DNA from: Bacteroidales bacterium UBA755
Lineage (GTDB): Bacteria; Bacteroidota; Bacteroidia; Bacteroidales; UBA932
Reading direction: 5' to 3'
Assembly: GCA_002297815.1 (NCBI GenBank)
Contig: DBKH01000002.1
Span: 1 to 64,000, forward strand
DNA length: 64,000 nucleotides
Within the stretch, counting starts at the first letter, position 1. Each line of letters starts with the position of its first letter. A program made the translations under genes and the position numbers. Of this stretch, positions 43,153-52,206 are shown piece by piece. The notes beneath the pieces were generated by a model. That model did no database searches and was not told where the DNA came from. It worked only from the letters and a program-made list of their open reading frames with translations.

Positions 43153-44037
43153 ATGAGTTTTTTTAATAGCCCTTTGCCCGGTTATCTTCGTGGCAAGAAC
43201 CAACTTATCTACACCGTGACATTCACGGCGTTGTTTTCCATTGTGTTCCTTCTCGTAAGTCTTCCATTCTCGCACAATAGCTGGATGGCATTGGGCAACT
43301 CCCGGTTCTTTGTCTTCACTGTCCTCTTCGCTTTGGGCTCCCTGTTGATTGTCATACTGAGTAAATTCATCATGTACAAGACTAGGAACAAGCTCAAGAT
43401 GAATTTTCTGGGTTACATTACATGGTGTGTTAGCGAGGTGCTCGTGATCTGCCTGGCATATTCATTCATAACTGTACCGATTACGGGTATCGGATGGGAT
43501 CAGTTCCCTAAGACGTTGGGCAATGCTCTCCTTTACGGGAACACCTCTTTGATAATTCCTTACATTCTTGCAGGAATGTACTATGCTATTCAGGACAAGA
43601 ATCAGATTATCCGTTTGATGAACTATGGCAATGTGGTCTCTGACGAGACTGTGCCGGTCTCGCAATTGGAGAAGATCACTCTTTTCGACAACAGCGGTGA
43701 CCTAAAGCTTTGCGTGAGTGCCTCGAATCTCTATTACATAGAGTCTGATGACAACTACATCGTGGTTTGGTACACAGACAGTAAGGGGGATTTGAAACGC
43801 TATATGCTCCGCTGCCGTCTCAAGACGGTGGAAGAAAGTTTCCGTGGCAGCAGTCTTGTGCGTTGCCATAGGAAATACATTGTGAACATGGACAAGGTCA
43901 AGGTCTTACGCAAAGAAAAAGATGGCTACGAGCTAGATCTTGACAACGACTCGATTGCCCCTATTCCAATCACTAAGACATATTCAGAAAACGTCCTGAG
44001 CCGTTTCAACAACAGTTCAGGACACCGTATGCAGTGA
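43153..44037 (+). CDS. Membrane LytTR-type transcription regulator
   Basis: A 294 aa protein with 4 membrane helices in the first ~150 residues and a LytTR DNA-binding domain at about 185-285 (LYYIESDDNYIVVWYT; LVRCHRKYIVNMDKV). The layout matches membrane-anchored LytTR regulators that work without a separate kinase. It has its own promoter, and GTGGTGA repeats upstream suggest autoregulation and control of the divergent fab genes. It converges with the nucleoside phosphorylase gene across 10 bp. Confidence 0.9.
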   Translation: MSFFNSPLPGYLRGKNQLIYTVTFTALFSIVFLLVSLPFSHNSWMALGNSRFFVFTVLFALGSLLIVILSKFIMYKTRNKLKMNFLGYITWCVSEVLVICLAYSFITVPITGIGWDQFPKTLGNALLYGNTSLIIPYILAGMYYAIQDKNQIIRLMNYGNVVSDETVPVSQLEKITLFDNSGDLKLCVSASNLYYIESDDNYIVVWYTDSKGDLKRYMLRCRLKTVEESFRGSSLVRCHRKYIVNMDKVKVLRKEKDGYELDLDNDSIAPIPITKTYSENVLSRFNNSSGHRMQ

Positions 44038-44047
44038 GTTGAATGCC

Positions 44048-44917
44048 TTATTCGGCCAGTTTTTCCAGAGCTAACTTTACAAGTTCTTTTACCTGTGGCT
44101 TGTAGTCAGGATTGCTGCTTTTGAGGTAGCGGTTCGCAATTGCACAGCAGATTGTGCCTGCTTCGTGTCCTAGACGCTTAGCCATTCCTGCTACCGCTGA
44201 GCTCTCCATTTCGAAATTAGTGATGCGGTACTCTCCGAAGCGGAACGACTCGAAATCCTTAAGCATGTTCGGCATCGCGAGCCCCTGCCTAACGACTCTT
44301 CCTTGTGGTCCGTAAAAACCTGATGCTGAAATTGTCATGCCTTTGACCGAACAATCTTCGAACTTCTGTATCAACTTCTCGCTGGCTTTTACGAAATATG
44401 GCGAAGGGAGATTCTTGTCCCAATGCGTGTGCTTCTTGAACGCCTCCTCCATCTCAAGGTTGGACAGTTCGTCACGGTTGGCGTACCAGTTCATCAGTCC
44501 GTCGCAGCCTACTGAATAGTGCGAGAAGATGGCTGAACCGAGCGGAATGTCAGCTTGGACTGCTCCGCATGTTCCGATTCGGAGGATTGTCAAAGTCCGG
44601 TGCTCCTTTTTAGGCTCGCGTGTGGTGAAATCCACATTGGCCAGAGCATCCAACTCTGTCATCACAATGTCGATGTTGTCCGTGCCTATTCCAGTTGACA
44701 GCACGGTGATTCTCTTGCCGTTGTACTTGCCGGTTGTGGAGACGAATTCTCTTGACTGGTGACGGAACTCAAGTTCGGTGAGGAAGCCAGCGACCATGTC
44801 AACTCTTCCTGGATCCCCGACCAGAATGACGATGTCAGCAAGCTCTTCCGGTTTCAGATGGATGTGGAACGCTGAGCCGTCATCGTTGATGATTAATTCA
44901 GATTCTGCTATTCTCAT
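44048..44917 (-). CDS. Nucleoside phosphorylase, uridine phosphorylase-like
   Basis: About 289 aa. VILVGDPGRVDM is the phosphate-binding loop, STGIGTDNIDIV and RIGTCGAVQ the core motifs, and NFEMESSAVAGMA the ribose-binding glutamate segment. It cleaves a nucleoside with phosphate to base and ribose-1-phosphate. Uridine is the best guess; purine specificity cannot be excluded. The start is set at MRIAESELII (44917) because the preceding 15 residues lack family similarity. Confidence 0.88.
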   Translation of the reverse strand: MRIAESELIINDDGSAFHIHLKPEELADIVILVGDPGRVDMVAGFLTELEFRHQSREFVSTTGKYNGKRITVLSTGIGTDNIDIVMTELDALANVDFTTREPKKEHRTLTILRIGTCGAVQADIPLGSAIFSHYSVGCDGLMNWYANRDELSNLEMEEAFKKHTHWDKNLPSPYFVKASEKLIQKFEDCSVKGMTISASGFYGPQGRVVRQGLAMPNMLKDFESFRFGEYRITNFEMESSAVAGMAKRLGHEAGTICCAIANRYLKSSNPDYKPQVKELVKLALEKLAE

Positions 44918-44972
44918 AATATGAATTTTAATGTTTGACCTGTCAAATATAAGAATATTCAACGGAATTAAC

Positions 44973-44986
44973 TATTTTTGTAAAAT
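44973..44986 (+). promoter_or_regulatory. -7 element abutting the DUF4293 start
   Basis: TATTTTTG (44973-44980) then TAAAAT and the ATG at 44987. The same 17-base string TATTTTTGTAAAATATG occurs at 5972-5988. With only 6 nt to the ATG the message may be leaderless. Confidence 0.5.
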
Positions 44987-45424
44987 ATGTGGCAAAGACT
45001 TCAAACTTTATACCTGTGCATAGCGACAGGTTTAGTAGTGGCGCTTTTCTTTAGCGTCAAAGCATTTACTTTGGGTCCCGGTGGGATTCATGCCGTGGAA
45101 TTGACTTACATTAAGTACACTCCTTACCTTATACTGCTAATTCTGATTACTTTACTTCAGTTGTTAGCAGTGTTTACGTTTAACGCCCGTGTTTTTCAGA
45201 TGCGTACGGCTGTTCTGTCCGCCATCCTAATGATAGCACTTCAGGCTTGGATTGGAGTAGATTATTTCACGGCAGACAAGGAGTGGATATTCAAGTTTAC
45301 TGCGGTGTTCCCGCTCGTGGCCGCAATCTTGAACTTCGTCGCTGCGAGGTATATTCTTAGAGATCAGCTCCTTGTGGAGAGTGTTTCCCACCTCCGCTCC
45401 CGGAAGAAGAATCATAAGATTTAA
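44987..45424 (+). CDS. DUF4293 family membrane protein
   Basis: A 145 aa protein with four membrane helices (residues about 7-27, 43-65, 72-92, 105-127) and a basic tail. It opens with [10 protein letters not shown], typical of DUF4293, a Bacteroidota-specific family without known function. It overlaps the yidD stop codon by 4 bp at the 3' end. Confidence 0.85.
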   Translation: MWQRLQTLYLCIATGLVVALFFSVKAFTLGPGGIHAVELTYIKYTPYLILLILITLLQLLAVFTFNARVFQMRTAVLSAILMIALQAWIGVDYFTADKEWIFKFTAVFPLVAAILNFVAARYILRDQLLVESVSHLRSRKKNHKI

Positions 45425-45681
45425 GGCACCGGGTCATACCCGCTGCCGCCCCACGGGTTGCATCTAAGGATTCGCCAAACGGTCAGGAACAATCCTTTAA
45501 TCGGTCCCCATTTCTTGAATGCCTCGATGGCGTAGGTCGAGCACGATGGCTCGAAACGACATGTTTTGGGAATATAAGGCCCTATGCAAGTGCGGTAGAA
45601 CCAAATCAGCGCAAGGAAAGGCGCGATGCAGACTTTCCGGAACCGTTGTCTCCAAATGGGAATGTCCCCGCTAGGCTTCAT
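45421..45681 (-). CDS. yidD: Membrane protein insertion efficiency factor YidD
   Basis: About 86 aa. [19 protein letters not shown] and [14 protein letters not shown] are the diagnostic YidD stretches. YidD helps YidC-dependent membrane insertion. I start at [10 protein letters not shown] (45681), which overlaps rnpA by 11 bp; a longer frame to 45732 is open but lies fully inside rnpA. The rnpA-yidD order is conserved widely. Confidence 0.92.
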   Translation of the reverse strand: MKPSGDIPIWRQRFRKVCIAPFLALIWFYRTCIGPYIPKTCRFEPSCSTYAIEAFKKWGPIKGLFLTVWRILRCNPWGGSGYDPVP

Positions 45682-46036
45682 GGCTAGCAAGTTTTTGAAG
45701 GACAGCAGCGACCTGCTCCCGCATGGCGGCATATTCCAAAACCTCCTTAGTGTTATAGAGGAATAGTATTGAATATCCTTTCGGAGGAAGAATGTCCTTT
45801 TGGGTTCTGTAGGCTTCCCGAAGCCTGCGTTTCAGCAGATTGCGTTTGACTGCCCTTTTGAAGAGGCGCTTAGGGACGGAGACAATGATAGAATTTGGAT
45901 CTTCAACTTCTAGAGAAGACTCGTCTTTAAGGTAACAGTATTTGAGGCCAGACGTGAAACCCCACCGGCCCCTGGACATCAGAGCCGAAATCTTCGACTT
46001 CCCGTGGAGCCGCTCGGATTTCGGTAGAGTGAACAT
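45671..46036 (-). CDS. rnpA: Ribonuclease P protein component
   Basis: A 121 aa basic protein that assists the RNase P RNA in cutting tRNA 5' leaders. The RNR motif is [18 protein letters not shown] (about residues 60-77). [10 protein letters not shown] near the start matches the usual opening. It lies 9 bp after hemD and overlaps yidD. Confidence 0.95.
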   Translation of the reverse strand: MFTLPKSERLHGKSKISALMSRGRWGFTSGLKYCYLKDESSLEVEDPNSIIVSVPKRLFKRAVKRNLLKRRLREAYRTQKDILPPKGYSILFLYNTKEVLEYAAMREQVAAVLQKLASHEA

Positions 46037-46045
46037 TGCCAGGAA

Positions 46046-46789
46046 CTATTTCTGGGCGTTGAGGTAAAGCTCTATAGCGCGGGCCACAGAAGGAGCCTCC
46101 GGTGTCGGAGCCTGTATTTCGATCTTGAGACCGGCTTCCTCCATAGCCTTCACTATGGATTTTCCGTAGGCCACGAACTTGATGTCACCCTGCTGGAACT
46201 CCGGGAAGTTCTCGTAGAGGGACTTGATGTCGTAAGGATTGTAGAGGACGATCATGTCGTAGTCCTGAAGATTCATCTCCTTAAGGTCCTGAGGCACAGA
46301 CTTGACTAGCACGGCAGTCTTGTAATCAAGTTTCTGGGCCTCCATAAGATCGGTGAGAGGCGAACTGTTGCTTGAGTCTGACTGGGTCACAAGGAACTTC
46401 TCGCCCTTGTGCTTGGCCCCTATCTGCTCGATGATTGACTCGGGGGTTCCGTTGCCGAAGAATATCTTGCGTTTGCGGTAGACAATGTGCTTCTGAAGGT
46501 ACATCGCCACTGCCTCGGTTGTGCAGAAATACTTCATAGTCTCTGGTACCTTGACCCTTAACTCATCGCATAGACCGTAAAAAGCGTCAATTGTATGGCG
46601 GGAAGAGAAAATTATCGCTGTGTAGTCCAAAACATTGACTCTCTGAGCCCTAAACTCTCTGGAGGAAAGAGGCTCAATGAGAAAGAACTGCCTGAATGTG
46701 ATGTCAACGCCGAATTTCTCTTTCAATGCAACATAGGGTGCGTCATTAAGAGGTGCGCGCTGTGAGATCAAAATCTTCGTTATTGCCAT
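46046..46789 (-). CDS. hemD: Uroporphyrinogen-III synthase-like protein
   Basis: About 247 aa with the two-lobed HemD pattern: ILISQRAP at the start, IIFSSRHTIDAFYGL in the middle and a MIVLYNPYDIKSLYENFP segment in the second lobe. HemD closes hydroxymethylbilane to uroporphyrinogen III; HemD-like proteins diverge strongly, so the enzyme activity is likely but not certain. The start MAITKIL (46789, preceded by GAAT) is preferred over an open extension to 46816. The order hemD-rnpA-yidD is usual in Bacteroidales. Confidence 0.82.
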   Translation of the reverse strand: MAITKILISQRAPLNDAPYVALKEKFGVDITFRQFFLIEPLSSREFRAQRVNVLDYTAIIFSSRHTIDAFYGLCDELRVKVPETMKYFCTTEAVAMYLQKHIVYRKRKIFFGNGTPESIIEQIGAKHKGEKFLVTQSDSSNSSPLTDLMEAQKLDYKTAVLVKSVPQDLKEMNLQDYDMIVLYNPYDIKSLYENFPEFQQGDIKFVAYGKSIVKAMEEAGLKIEIQAPTPEAPSVARAIELYLNAQK

Positions 46790-46821
46790 ATTCTTGTTTT
46801 CTAAATCGACCTTCATTAGTG

Positions 46822-47454
46822 TTACAGCAACCTGGCTGAAAGCACAAAAGCGGTGGTCGGAAGTAATTCAAGGCCGCAAAGATACAAAAATGTTGTGAAA
46901 GGATTGCAAGCTGATGCGAAAATCTGTCCACGCCGGAAGATGTAGAAAGCGTAGGCGAGTAATGTGACATGAAGCAAGGCGATGCGTGTAAATTCCTTAT
47001 TATCAATGAATATGTTTAAGATTGCACCGGTGGGGAACAAGATTATGAATAGTATAATAATGAAACTGATAAAAGACCTGTTTGCGGCAATGAATGTCTT
47101 TGTCCTATAGAGACCCATTTCCATTTGCCAATTCAGGAAGGCTCTTAGGATGACATAAGTCAGCATGCATGCAACAATCACCGGGAGTTGGAGTCCATGG
47201 GGCATGGAATCTAAGAAATCGGGGTGGTAAAGGTCATGGGAATATGCTACCATGCACAGTGGCACAAAAAGGACGATTGCTACCAGATTTCGGCTACCGC
47301 TTAATTGAAGGCTATCCTCCAATTCAACGTTCCCTTTCCATCTGAGAACGCAGTCCCCAAGAGATGGCAGAATCTTGAAGAAACTTCTGACACTCAGTAG
47401 GAATATGAATGTGAATATGACCGCGAGGCCACAGAAAACCGGATCGTCAAACAT
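46822..47454 (-). CDS. DUF4271 family membrane protein
   Basis: A 210 aa protein with 5-6 hydrophobic helices, ending in YLCGLELLPTTAFVLSARLL (quoted in part), typical of DUF4271. In Bacteroidales it regularly precedes hemD. Function unknown. It starts 5 bp after the SUI1-type gene, within one transcript. Confidence 0.82.
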   Translation of the reverse strand: MFDDPVFCGLAVIFTFIFLLSVRSFFKILPSLGDCVLRWKGNVELEDSLQLSGSRNLVAIVLFVPLCMVAYSHDLYHPDFLDSMPHGLQLPVIVACMLTYVILRAFLNWQMEMGLYRTKTFIAANRSFISFIIILFIILFPTGAILNIFIDNKEFTRIALLHVTLLAYAFYIFRRGQIFASACNPFTTFLYLCGLELLPTTAFVLSARLL

Positions 47455-47459
47455 GCCCG

Positions 47460-47807
47460 TTAATTGCCCCTTTTAGCGTTATAACCCATATTCCTAAGAA
47501 GTTCAGTGACTTTGTCCCGCAGGTCTCCTTGGATAGTGATCTCTCCGTCTTTGGCTGAGCCGCCAACACCGCATTTTACTTTCAGGGTTTTGCCAAGGGC
47601 TGCCAGATCTTCTTGTGTGCCCACGAATCCGCTCACAAGCGTCACTTGCTTACCTCCTCGATTCCGTCTGTCAATCGTGACTGTTAGCCGTTGTTTTGAC
47701 GGTTCAAGTGTCTCCGCCTCAGTGATTTCCTCTTTGGCGTAGTTGAAATTCGGGTCGGTAGAATAGACGACACCTAGCCGCTGCTTCCAGTCATTATCGT
47801 TTTTCAT
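47460..47807 (-). CDS. SUI1/YciH-type translation initiation factor
   Basis: A 115 aa protein with the SUI1/eIF1 fold in the last ~80 residues: VTIDRRNRGGKQVTLVSGF, KCGVGGSAKDGEITIQGD and the ending. Bacterial YciH homologues bind the small subunit and influence start selection. It is the first gene of the minus-strand run SUI1-DUF4271-hemD-rnpA-yidD, with -7 box TATCTTTG at 47838-47831. Confidence 0.9.
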   Translation of the reverse strand: MKNDNDWKQRLGVVYSTDPNFNYAKEEITEAETLEPSKQRLTVTIDRRNRGGKQVTLVSGFVGTQEDLAALGKTLKVKCGVGGSAKDGEITIQGDLRDKVTELLRNMGYNAKRGN

Positions 47808-47826
47808 GATATTCCTTAGTCATATT

Positions 47827-47859
47827 TTTGCAAAGATAACGAATCCTTTTGTATCTTTG
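47827..47859. promoter_or_regulatory. Divergent promoters between SUI1 and DUF2723 genes
   Basis: Plus strand: TTTG (47827-47830), 21 bp, TATCTTTG (47852-47859), with the ATG at 47906. Minus strand: TATCTTTG at 47838-47831, with the SUI1 ATG at 47807. The two elements overlap. Confidence 0.55.
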
Positions 47860-47905
47860 TCTGATTATCGGCTTGTTTTGCCGAAACTGGAACTTAAGAT
47901 TGAAT

Positions 47906-50900
47906 ATGGACACTAAGAAATTCAAACTGTGGAACAAGGTGACAGCACTGGCCGTTCTTGCCATCTCGGCTTTTACCTATCTTTCCACCATTGAGCCGAC
48001 CGCTTCCTTCTGGGACTGCGGAGAGTTCATCGCGTCATCGTACAAGCTTGAGGTCGGACACCCACCGGGAAACCCGGTCTTCCAGCTCATTGCAAGGTTC
48101 TTCACGATGTTTACCGGTCCGGACAAAGCTGCTGTGATGGTGAACTCGATGAGTGCGATCTGCTCAGCGCTTACCATATTCTTCCTTTATCTCACAATCG
48201 TATTCCTTGTCAAGAGGGTGATTGTGCCGAAACGTGAAGGCGAAGGAGGTGACGGGGAATATTCCTTGGGCCAGGCCATCGCCATCTACGGCAGCGGTGC
48301 TGTCGGCGCCTTGGCGTATTGCTTCTCGGACACATTCTGGTTCTCGGCGGTCGAGGGAGAGGTCTATGCCATGTCATCCCTGTTCACGGCCATGGTCGTC
48401 TGGGCGATGACAAAGTGGTATGAGGAGACCGACCGCAGGTACTCCAGCCGTTGGATCGTGCTGATCTCATTCCTGATGGGCCTTTCCATCGGCGTCCACC
48501 TGCTGAACCTGTTGGCAATCCCGATGCTGGTGTACATGTACTACTTCAAGAAGAGAGAGGACAAGCCATATTCATTCTGGGAATATGTCAAGATCATGGC
48601 CATCTCGGTGGTGATTCTCGGATTCATCCTCTTCTTCATGGTACCTTACATCCCGAAGATAGCGGCCTATTTCGATCTATTCTTCGTGAACACTCTCGGA
48701 CTCCCTTACAACTCTGGAGCAGCCTTCTTCATCGTGGCTCTCCTTACGGCCTGTTTCTGGGGACTTTTCAAGACTCTCAAGACGGAGAAGGTGTTCTGGA
48801 ACACGGCCTTGCTATGCTTCACCACAATCGTGATTGGCTTCTCCGTGTTCAGCATCGTGATCATCCGCTCCTGCGCCAAGACCCCGACCAACGAGTACCA
48901 GCCGGACAATGCTTTCACCCTTGTGCGTTATCTTTCCCGTGAGCAGTACGGCTCAGTGCCACTTCTTTATGGTCAGTACTACGGTTCTCCGTACGAACTC
49001 GATCAAAACACTTACTGGGCTCCATTGGATGGCAAGTACAAGAAGGTGCCAAGTCCTGTTGATGTGAAGTATGACCGTGCCGGAAAGATGTTGTTCCCAA
49101 GGATGCATAGTAGTGTCGATGAGAGACACATAAAGTTCTACGAGTCCTACACCGAGGGCAAGGGGACACCAGTTCCGGGGGCTCAGTACAAGAAACCTAC
49201 ACAAGGAGCTAACCTGTCATTCTTCTTCGATTTTCAACTCGGTTGGATGTACTGGAGGTACTTTATGTGGAACTTTGTGGGACGCCAGAACGAAATTCAC
49301 ACTCCGGCTGCTGACCTGTTCACTGGCAACTGGGAGAGCGGAATCCCGTTCATAGACAAAATTCATCTTGGTGACCAAAGTAACGCTCCACAGTGGCTTC
49401 AGGACAATCCTGGCAAGAACCACTACTTCTTCCTGCCGCTTCTTCTGGGACTCATAGGCTTGTGCTTCCAGTTCGACAAAGACCGAAGAGGATGTTGGTT
49501 GACATTCTTGTTGTTCTTCATGACCGGAATCGCCATCGTGCTCTACCTGAACCAGTCTCCGTATCAGGTGCGAGAGAGGGACTATGCCTATGCTGGGTCG
49601 TTCTACGCATTCGCTATCTGGATTGGATTCGCGGTCGCAGCGGTATATTCATGGATTGCTTCCGCCTTAAAGGAAAAGCACACGGTCGCTGTTGCCACCG
49701 TGGCTTCTGTGGTATGTCTTTTCGTGCCTGCGCTGATGGCGGAGGAGGACTGGGATGACCACGACAGAAGCAACCGCTACACTGCTGTCGAGGTCGCGAA
49801 GAATTATCTTAACTCGGTGGGTGAGAATGGCTTGCTCGTTACTCACGGTGACAATGACACCTTCCCTCTTTGGTACGCCCAGGAGGTTGAGGGATTCAGG
49901 AATGATGTGAGAATATGCAATACCTCCCTTCTTGGAACTGACTGGTACATTGACCAGATGAGGTATCCTATCAACAATTCCGCACCGCTCAATCTTTCAA
50001 TCGGACAGGAGCAGTACCTTTATGGCACTAACGAGTGGATTCCTATTGAGGACAAGCGTGACCAGGCCCTTCTGCTTTCTGATTGCATCACTGTCTTCAA
50101 GCATCCGGATGCGAAGTTGGTCTATCAGGACGGGCGCAAGTTGGATTACTGGGTGTCCAGAAAGATGATCATTCCAGTCAACAAAGAGAACTGCTTGAAG
50201 AGCGGAATCGTGAGCGAGAAATTCGCTGAGCAGATTCCAGACTCGATAGTGATCTCAATTCCTAAAAGTAAGAACTACCTCAGCAAGCAGGAGTTGTTCT
50301 TTCTTGATTTCCTCTCCACGTATCAGTGGGACAGGCCATTGAATGTCCTCAACCAAGGTGGTGATCTAAACATAGGCCTTCGTGATTACCTTATGTATGA
50401 AGGTTTCTCATGCAAGTTCGTCCCTATCAAGAATAAGGTCCAGTCTTTGGATGTCGGCCTTGTTGACACGGATGAGCTTTATGACAAGATTGTGAACAAG
50501 TCTTGTTTCGATGCCGTGTCTCGTGAAGATTATTGCGTTGACTATCAGAACACTTACACGTTCCTTGGCGTGATGTCTCTCCGGAGTCTATTCACTTCCG
50601 CTGCCAATGCCTTCCTTGCCGCAGGTGAAAAAGACAGGGCCGAGGAGATGTTGGACAAGTGCCAGCAGGTTCTCAAGCCTAAGGAGTATCCTTATGACAA
50701 CTCACTTCTGGGTTGGGCTTCGAACTCATTGTTCCCTATAACGATGGTCAAGGACTATTACGCACTTGGTAAACCTGAAAAAGCTCAGGCCTTGGCTCGT
50801 GAACTGAACAAAGAACTGCTAGAGTCTATTCGTTTTTACCTCGACTTCTATTCAATTTGCAAGAATGATTTTGAGTACAACTGCAATCTGATTTACTACT

Positions 50901-50992
50901 TGGCTAACGATGTCATCCGTGAAGCCGGAGACAAAGAGTTCGCTGATGAGATTGCAAACTCTCTGTCAGATTATCTGTCAGCTATGCAGTAG
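47906..50992 (+). CDS. DUF2723 large membrane protein
   Basis: A 1028 aa protein. About 12 membrane helices fill residues 10-620, with the family opening TYLSTIEPTASFWDCGEFIASSYKLEVGHPPG (ends quoted), in which the acidic residues resemble the active loop of GT-C glycosyltransferases. The C-terminal ~400 residues are soluble, with a helical end. DUF2723 proteins are proposed protein glycosyltransferases in Bacteroidota, but the donor is not settled. The start at 47906 (preceded by GAAT) is preferred to the in-frame ATG at 47849. Confidence 0.9.
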   Translation: MDTKKFKLWNKVTALAVLAISAFTYLSTIEPTASFWDCGEFIASSYKLEVGHPPGNPVFQLIARFFTMFTGPDKAAVMVNSMSAICSALTIFFLYLTIVFLVKRVIVPKREGEGGDGEYSLGQAIAIYGSGAVGALAYCFSDTFWFSAVEGEVYAMSSLFTAMVVWAMTKWYEETDRRYSSRWIVLISFLMGLSIGVHLLNLLAIPMLVYMYYFKKREDKPYSFWEYVKIMAISVVILGFILFFMVPYIPKIAAYFDLFFVNTLGLPYNSGAAFFIVALLTACFWGLFKTLKTEKVFWNTALLCFTTIVIGFSVFSIVIIRSCAKTPTNEYQPDNAFTLVRYLSREQYGSVPLLYGQYYGSPYELDQNTYWAPLDGKYKKVPSPVDVKYDRAGKMLFPRMHSSVDERHIKFYESYTEGKGTPVPGAQYKKPTQGANLSFFFDFQLGWMYWRYFMWNFVGRQNEIHTPAADLFTGNWESGIPFIDKIHLGDQSNAPQWLQDNPGKNHYFFLPLLLGLIGLCFQFDKDRRGCWLTFLLFFMTGIAIVLYLNQSPYQVRERDYAYAGSFYAFAIWIGFAVAAVYSWIASALKEKHTVAVATVASVVCLFVPALMAEEDWDDHDRSNRYTAVEVAKNYLNSVGENGLLVTHGDNDTFPLWYAQEVEGFRNDVRICNTSLLGTDWYIDQMRYPINNSAPLNLSIGQEQYLYGTNEWIPIEDKRDQALLLSDCITVFKHPDAKLVYQDGRKLDYWVSRKMIIPVNKENCLKSGIVSEKFAEQIPDSIVISIPKSKNYLSKQELFFLDFLSTYQWDRPLNVLNQGGDLNIGLRDYLMYEGFSCKFVPIKNKVQSLDVGLVDTDELYDKIVNKSCFDAVSREDYCVDYQNTYTFLGVMSLRSLFTSAANAFLAAGEKDRAEEMLDKCQQVLKPKEYPYDNSLLGWASNSLFPITMVKDYYALGKPEKAQALARELNKELLESIRFYLDFYSICKNDFEYNCNLIYYLANDVIREAGDKEFADEIANSLSDYLSAMQ

Positions 50993-51069
50993 AATTATTC
51001 TTTTGAATTACCGATAACTGCTATCGAAACAAAGGGATGATAATCCATCCTGCCTTGTGAGTGGTGTTG

Positions 51070-51077
51070 TAATTTTG
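51070..51077 (+). promoter_or_regulatory. -7 element upstream of the small membrane protein
   Basis: TAATTTTG fits TAnnTTTG and lies 31 nt before the ATG at 51108. No good -33 TTTG is visible. Confidence 0.4.
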
Positions 51078-51107
51078 CGTTGTCAAACAAATTAAGAGCG
51101 TAAGATT

Positions 51108-51446
51108 ATGACACCACTTGAAATTTCTACGGCAGCTATGAGCGCCAATTCCGGATCACTGATCATCGTTTGCGCGGTCGTAAGCGCGATTATCTTGGTC
51201 GTTTCCTTCCTGCATGAAAGGCTAAGGGCTTTCAATGCCAAGCACAGCATCATTACCTATTCCGACACTCTTGTGAGGCCGGTGTCTTGGAACGATGGAA
51301 AAGATGGTGTGGATGCTGACGGCATTCCTTTCTATGGATCCTTTGAGGAGGAGGATTCAGATGCGAAGGCTGATAACATTGTGTCACTCCACAATGTTGT
51401 AAAGAAGGACAAGGAATATGGAAACAGAGGAACTCACGCTGCATAA
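51108..51446 (+). CDS. Small single-helix membrane protein of unknown function
   Basis: 112 aa. Residues about 17-36 form one membrane helix (SLIIVCAVVSAIILVVSFL); the rest is cytosolic and acidic (SFEEEDSDAKADN). I do not recognise a family. Its 3' end overlaps the ThrE-type gene by 29 bp, and it has its own promoter element, so it is probably a real gene coupled to the exporter. Confidence 0.6.
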   Translation: MTPLEISTAAMSANSGSLIIVCAVVSAIILVVSFLHERLRAFNAKHSIITYSDTLVRPVSWNDGKDGVDADGIPFYGSFEEEDSDAKADNIVSLHNVVKKDKEYGNRGTHAA

Positions 51447-52206
51447 TGAATTGAAGCGCAAGAGCATATTCCTGAGAGACTACACCACCGAACTCTATGC
51501 CAGTGGGGCGACTACAATCCGAATCGAAAAGAATCTGAGCCGAATTGCCGAACAGTGGCACACAAAGGCCGACTTCTCCGTGCTACCTACATGCATAGCC
51601 CTGAACCTATGGGATGAGAAGGAGGAAAAATCCTACACTGTGACCGGAAAGATTCCAGCGGACAGGATCAATTTCAACACTGTCTCTGACCTCAGCAGAC
51701 TTAGCTGGAAGATTGTCGAGGAAGGACTTGACGTTCAGATTGCCACCGACAGGTTCAAAGATATTCTCTATAAGAAGAGACTCAATCCTTGGCTTGTGCT
51801 AGTTCTCGTTGGATTTGCTAATGCCTCTTTCTGCGAACTTTTTGGTGGAGACTTGATCTCTATGGCAATCGTGTTCTTTGCAACGGTGGACGGTTTTTTC
51901 CTCAAACAGAAACTTCCAGCCAAAGGAGTTGACTTCAGGATTGTGATAGTCCTTGCCGCATGCCTGTCCGCTGTGATAGCTTGTTCCGGTTTTGTCTTCG
52001 GTTTGGGGAAGACCCCGGAGGTGGCTCTTGCCACAAGTGTACTTTATTTTGTGCCAGGAATCCCTTTCTGCAACGCAGTCTGCGACCTTATTTATGGCCA
52101 TTACATCTGCTGCATAAGCCGTTTCCTTCACGCGTTGATCATAACAGTCTGCTTGTCTCTGGGACTTTGCATTGCTTTCGGACTGCTGAATATTCAATTT
52201 CTGTAA
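51418..52206 (+). CDS. ThrE-type exporter, N-terminal subunit (DUF1212)
   Basis: A 262 aa protein. The cytosolic part has LYASGATTIRIEKNLSRIA, the conserved ThrE opening, and five membrane helices follow (from about residue 125), with FVPGIPFCNAVCDLIYGHY near the end. In Corynebacterium ThrE this and the next domain form one chain exporting threonine and serine; here they are separate genes, as in many bacteria. The stop overlaps the next start (TAATG). Confidence 0.9.
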   Translation: METEELTLHNELKRKSIFLRDYTTELYASGATTIRIEKNLSRIAEQWHTKADFSVLPTCIALNLWDEKEEKSYTVTGKIPADRINFNTVSDLSRLSWKIVEEGLDVQIATDRFKDILYKKRLNPWLVLVLVGFANASFCELFGGDLISMAIVFFATVDGFFLKQKLPAKGVDFRIVIVLAACLSAVIACSGFVFGLGKTPEVALATSVLYFVPGIPFCNAVCDLIYGHYICCISRFLHALIITVCLSLGLCIAFGLLNIQFL

